Shown here: one piece after another, positions 6,554 to 7,270 of the stretch
How positions within the stretch are numbered: position 1 is the first letter of the stretch
Layout: each line of letters starts with the position of its first letter
Origin: Flavobacteriales bacterium
Lineage (GTDB): Bacteria; Bacteroidota; Bacteroidia; Flavobacteriales; Flavobacteriaceae
Assembly: GCA_027008965.1 (NCBI GenBank)
Contig: JALVDN010000361.1
Location: 1-7,270, forward strand
Length of the DNA: 7,270 bases
Direction of reading: 5' to 3'
The notes under the pieces: generated by a model
Told to the model about the DNA's origin: nothing
Databases searched by the model: none
What the model saw: the letters and a program-made list of their open reading frames with translations, nothing else
Program-made: the position numbers and the translations under genes

Positions 6554-6561
6554 CAAATATA
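6554..6561 (-). promoter_or_regulatory. candidate -7 element for the CZB gene
   Basis: Read on the - strand this is TATATTTG, an exact match to TAnnTTTG, 21 bases before the ATG at 6532. The upstream sequence is extremely AT-rich, and no clear -33 TTTG stands out at the usual spacing. The element covers the alternative TTG codon at 6554-6556 and therefore argues for the shorter protein. Confidence 0.5.
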
Positions 6562-6627
6562 AAATTTATTTTAATATTATTGTAACATTTATATCTAAAA
6601 TTTTTAACGCAATTCAAATTTAAATCT

Positions 6628-6635
6628 TATATTTA
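6628..6635 (+). promoter_or_regulatory. possible -7 element for the nuclease gene
   Basis: TATATTTA matches seven of the eight positions implied by TAnnTTTG (final G replaced by A) and lies 17 bases before the ATG at 6653. It is divergent from the CZB promoter inside a very AT-rich 120-base spacer, where chance matches are likely, and no -33 box is evident. Confidence 0.3.
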
Positions 6636-6652
6636 TTCCCAATAATAAATAG

Positions 6653-7168
6653 ATGAATAAAATATTATTCTACCTGCTGTATTTACTGATTTCCTTTTCA
6701 TGTCAATATAATCAAAAAAACAATGATTCACCAAATAAAATAATCAAAGGGAAAGTCATCAAAATAGCCGATGGTGATAGTTTCACCCTTTTAACAGAAA
6801 ATAAAAAACAAATAAAAATTCGCATGTACGGAATTGACGCTCCCGAAAGAAAACAAGCCTTCTATCAAAAAGCCAAAAACAATCTTGCCCGTTATATTTT
6901 TAAAAAAAAGGTGACTATTCAGATAAAATCCACCGATCAATATCAAAGAATAGTTGGTGTGGTTTTTCTCAATGACACATTGAATATCAATTTGCAAATG
7001 ATTAAAGACGGATATGCTTGGCACTACAAAAAATATTCAACCGATCAAGTCATGGCAAAAGCCGAAAAAGAGGCCAAACAAAACAAATTAGGCCTTTGGA
7101 AAGAAAATCACCCTCTTCCTCCTTGGGAATGGCGTAGAATGAAGCGCAAATTAGAAACATTCAATTAA
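6653..7168 (+). CDS. thermonuclease-family (SNase-like) lipoprotein
   Basis: This 171-residue protein has an N-terminal hydrophobic signal (4-16) ending at C17 in SFSC. This is a relaxed lipobox of the kind common in Bacteroidota, so the mature protein is probably membrane-anchored outside the cytoplasm. The staphylococcal-nuclease domain (about 30-150) keeps the catalytic set. D42 in ADGDS, R57 and D62/E65 in RMYGIDAPE, and R99 in DQYQR correspond to D21, R35, D40/E43 and R87 of the S. aureus enzyme. A63 replaces the usual T41, a common variant. The C-terminal GLW...PPWEWRR ending is typical of the family. Expected activity is Ca2+-dependent cleavage of DNA and RNA outside the inner membrane, for nutrient scavenging or defence. 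The gene stands alone, divergent from the CZB gene. The start is the only ATG that includes the signal peptide. Confidence 0.9.
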   Translation: MNKILFYLLYLLISFSCQYNQKNNDSPNKIIKGKVIKIADGDSFTLLTENKKQIKIRMYGIDAPERKQAFYQKAKNNLARYIFKKKVTIQIKSTDQYQRIVGVVFLNDTLNINLQMIKDGYAWHYKKYSTDQVMAKAEKEAKQNKLGLWKENHPLPPWEWRRMKRKLETFN

Positions 7169-7180
7169 AATATTTTTATT

Positions 7181-7270
7181 TGGGCGCCTTATGGCGTGCT
7201 CCGTTTAAATCTTTTTCGGCTCAAAGCATTTTTGTAAGTTGCCGTGCGGGGTCTCCTCGTCTCCGCGCGG
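7181..7270. repeat. GC-rich non-coding segment, probably part of an intergenic repeat (cut by the window edge)
   Basis: Starting shortly after the nuclease stop, GC content jumps to about 56% by hand count (50 of 90), against clearly AT-rich sequence elsewhere. It contains a small hairpin (CGCC-TTAT-GGCG, 7185-7196), a 6-base direct repeat GTCTCC (7251-7256 and 7259-7264), and the palindrome CCGCGCGG at the very edge. No gene is visible. The mix of GGGCG-, GGCGTGCTCC- and TCTCCGC-like blocks reminds me of GC-rich interspersed elements seen between genes in flavobacteria-like genomes. That recollection cannot be checked here, and the element continues beyond the window. Confidence 0.4.

Noticed and set aside
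1..7270. A new multi-gene defence or mobile system
   Set aside because: Every gene but one fits a familiar housekeeping, transport or envelope family. The nuclease is a single secreted-type enzyme far from any toxin or restriction partner, and no integrase, transposase or array is present.

Overview
The window looks like a stretch of ordinary chromosome from an AT-rich member of the Bacteroidota, probably a flavobacterium-like lineage; I cannot name the genus. The supporting signs are: candidate promoters that match or nearly match the Bacteroidota -7 element TAnnTTTG, starts without clear Shine-Dalgarno sequences but with A-rich contexts, very compact gene packing with ATGA overlaps, and a recF next to a small DUF721 (DciA-like) gene. 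I see no tRNA, rRNA, CRISPR array, insertion sequence or phage gene.

Layout. (1) Positions 1-1232, + strand: the 3' end of a membrane protein gene and an overlapping second gene. Both carry a LiaI/LiaF-like two-helix membrane module, and the second adds a beta-repeat domain. This resembles the PspC/LiaF type of envelope-stress locus. (2) Positions 1226-5996, - strand: six tightly packed genes, read from right to left. They are a KtrB/TrkH-type K+ channel subunit, its KtrA/TrkA regulatory partner, an alpha/beta hydrolase, RecF, a DUF721/DciA-like protein and a CDP-alcohol phosphatidyltransferase. Every junction is a 4-base overlap or a gap of 12-13 bases, so this reads as one operon. Its last gene overlaps the tail of the LiaF-like gene by 7 bases in a convergent arrangement. 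(3) Positions 6016-6561: a candidate -7 element for the K+ operon, then an intrinsic terminator and a stand-alone CZB (zinc-binding) protein gene with its own promoter, all on the - strand. (4) Positions 6628-7168, + strand: a divergent gene for a thermonuclease-like lipoprotein. (5) Positions 7181-7270: a non-coding, abruptly GC-rich segment cut by the window edge, probably part of an intergenic repeat.

Functional reading. KtrA and KtrB form a two-component K+ (or Na+-coupled K+) uptake system. RecF and the DUF721 protein belong to replication and repair, and the phosphatidyltransferase to phospholipid synthesis. The hydrolase has an intact catalytic triad but an unknown substrate. The CZB protein has all four zinc ligands but no fused signalling domain.

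Nothing here convincingly forms a new multi-gene system. The least ordinary items are the stand-alone CZB protein, the GC-rich edge element and the repeated GA motif in the LiaF-like protein.
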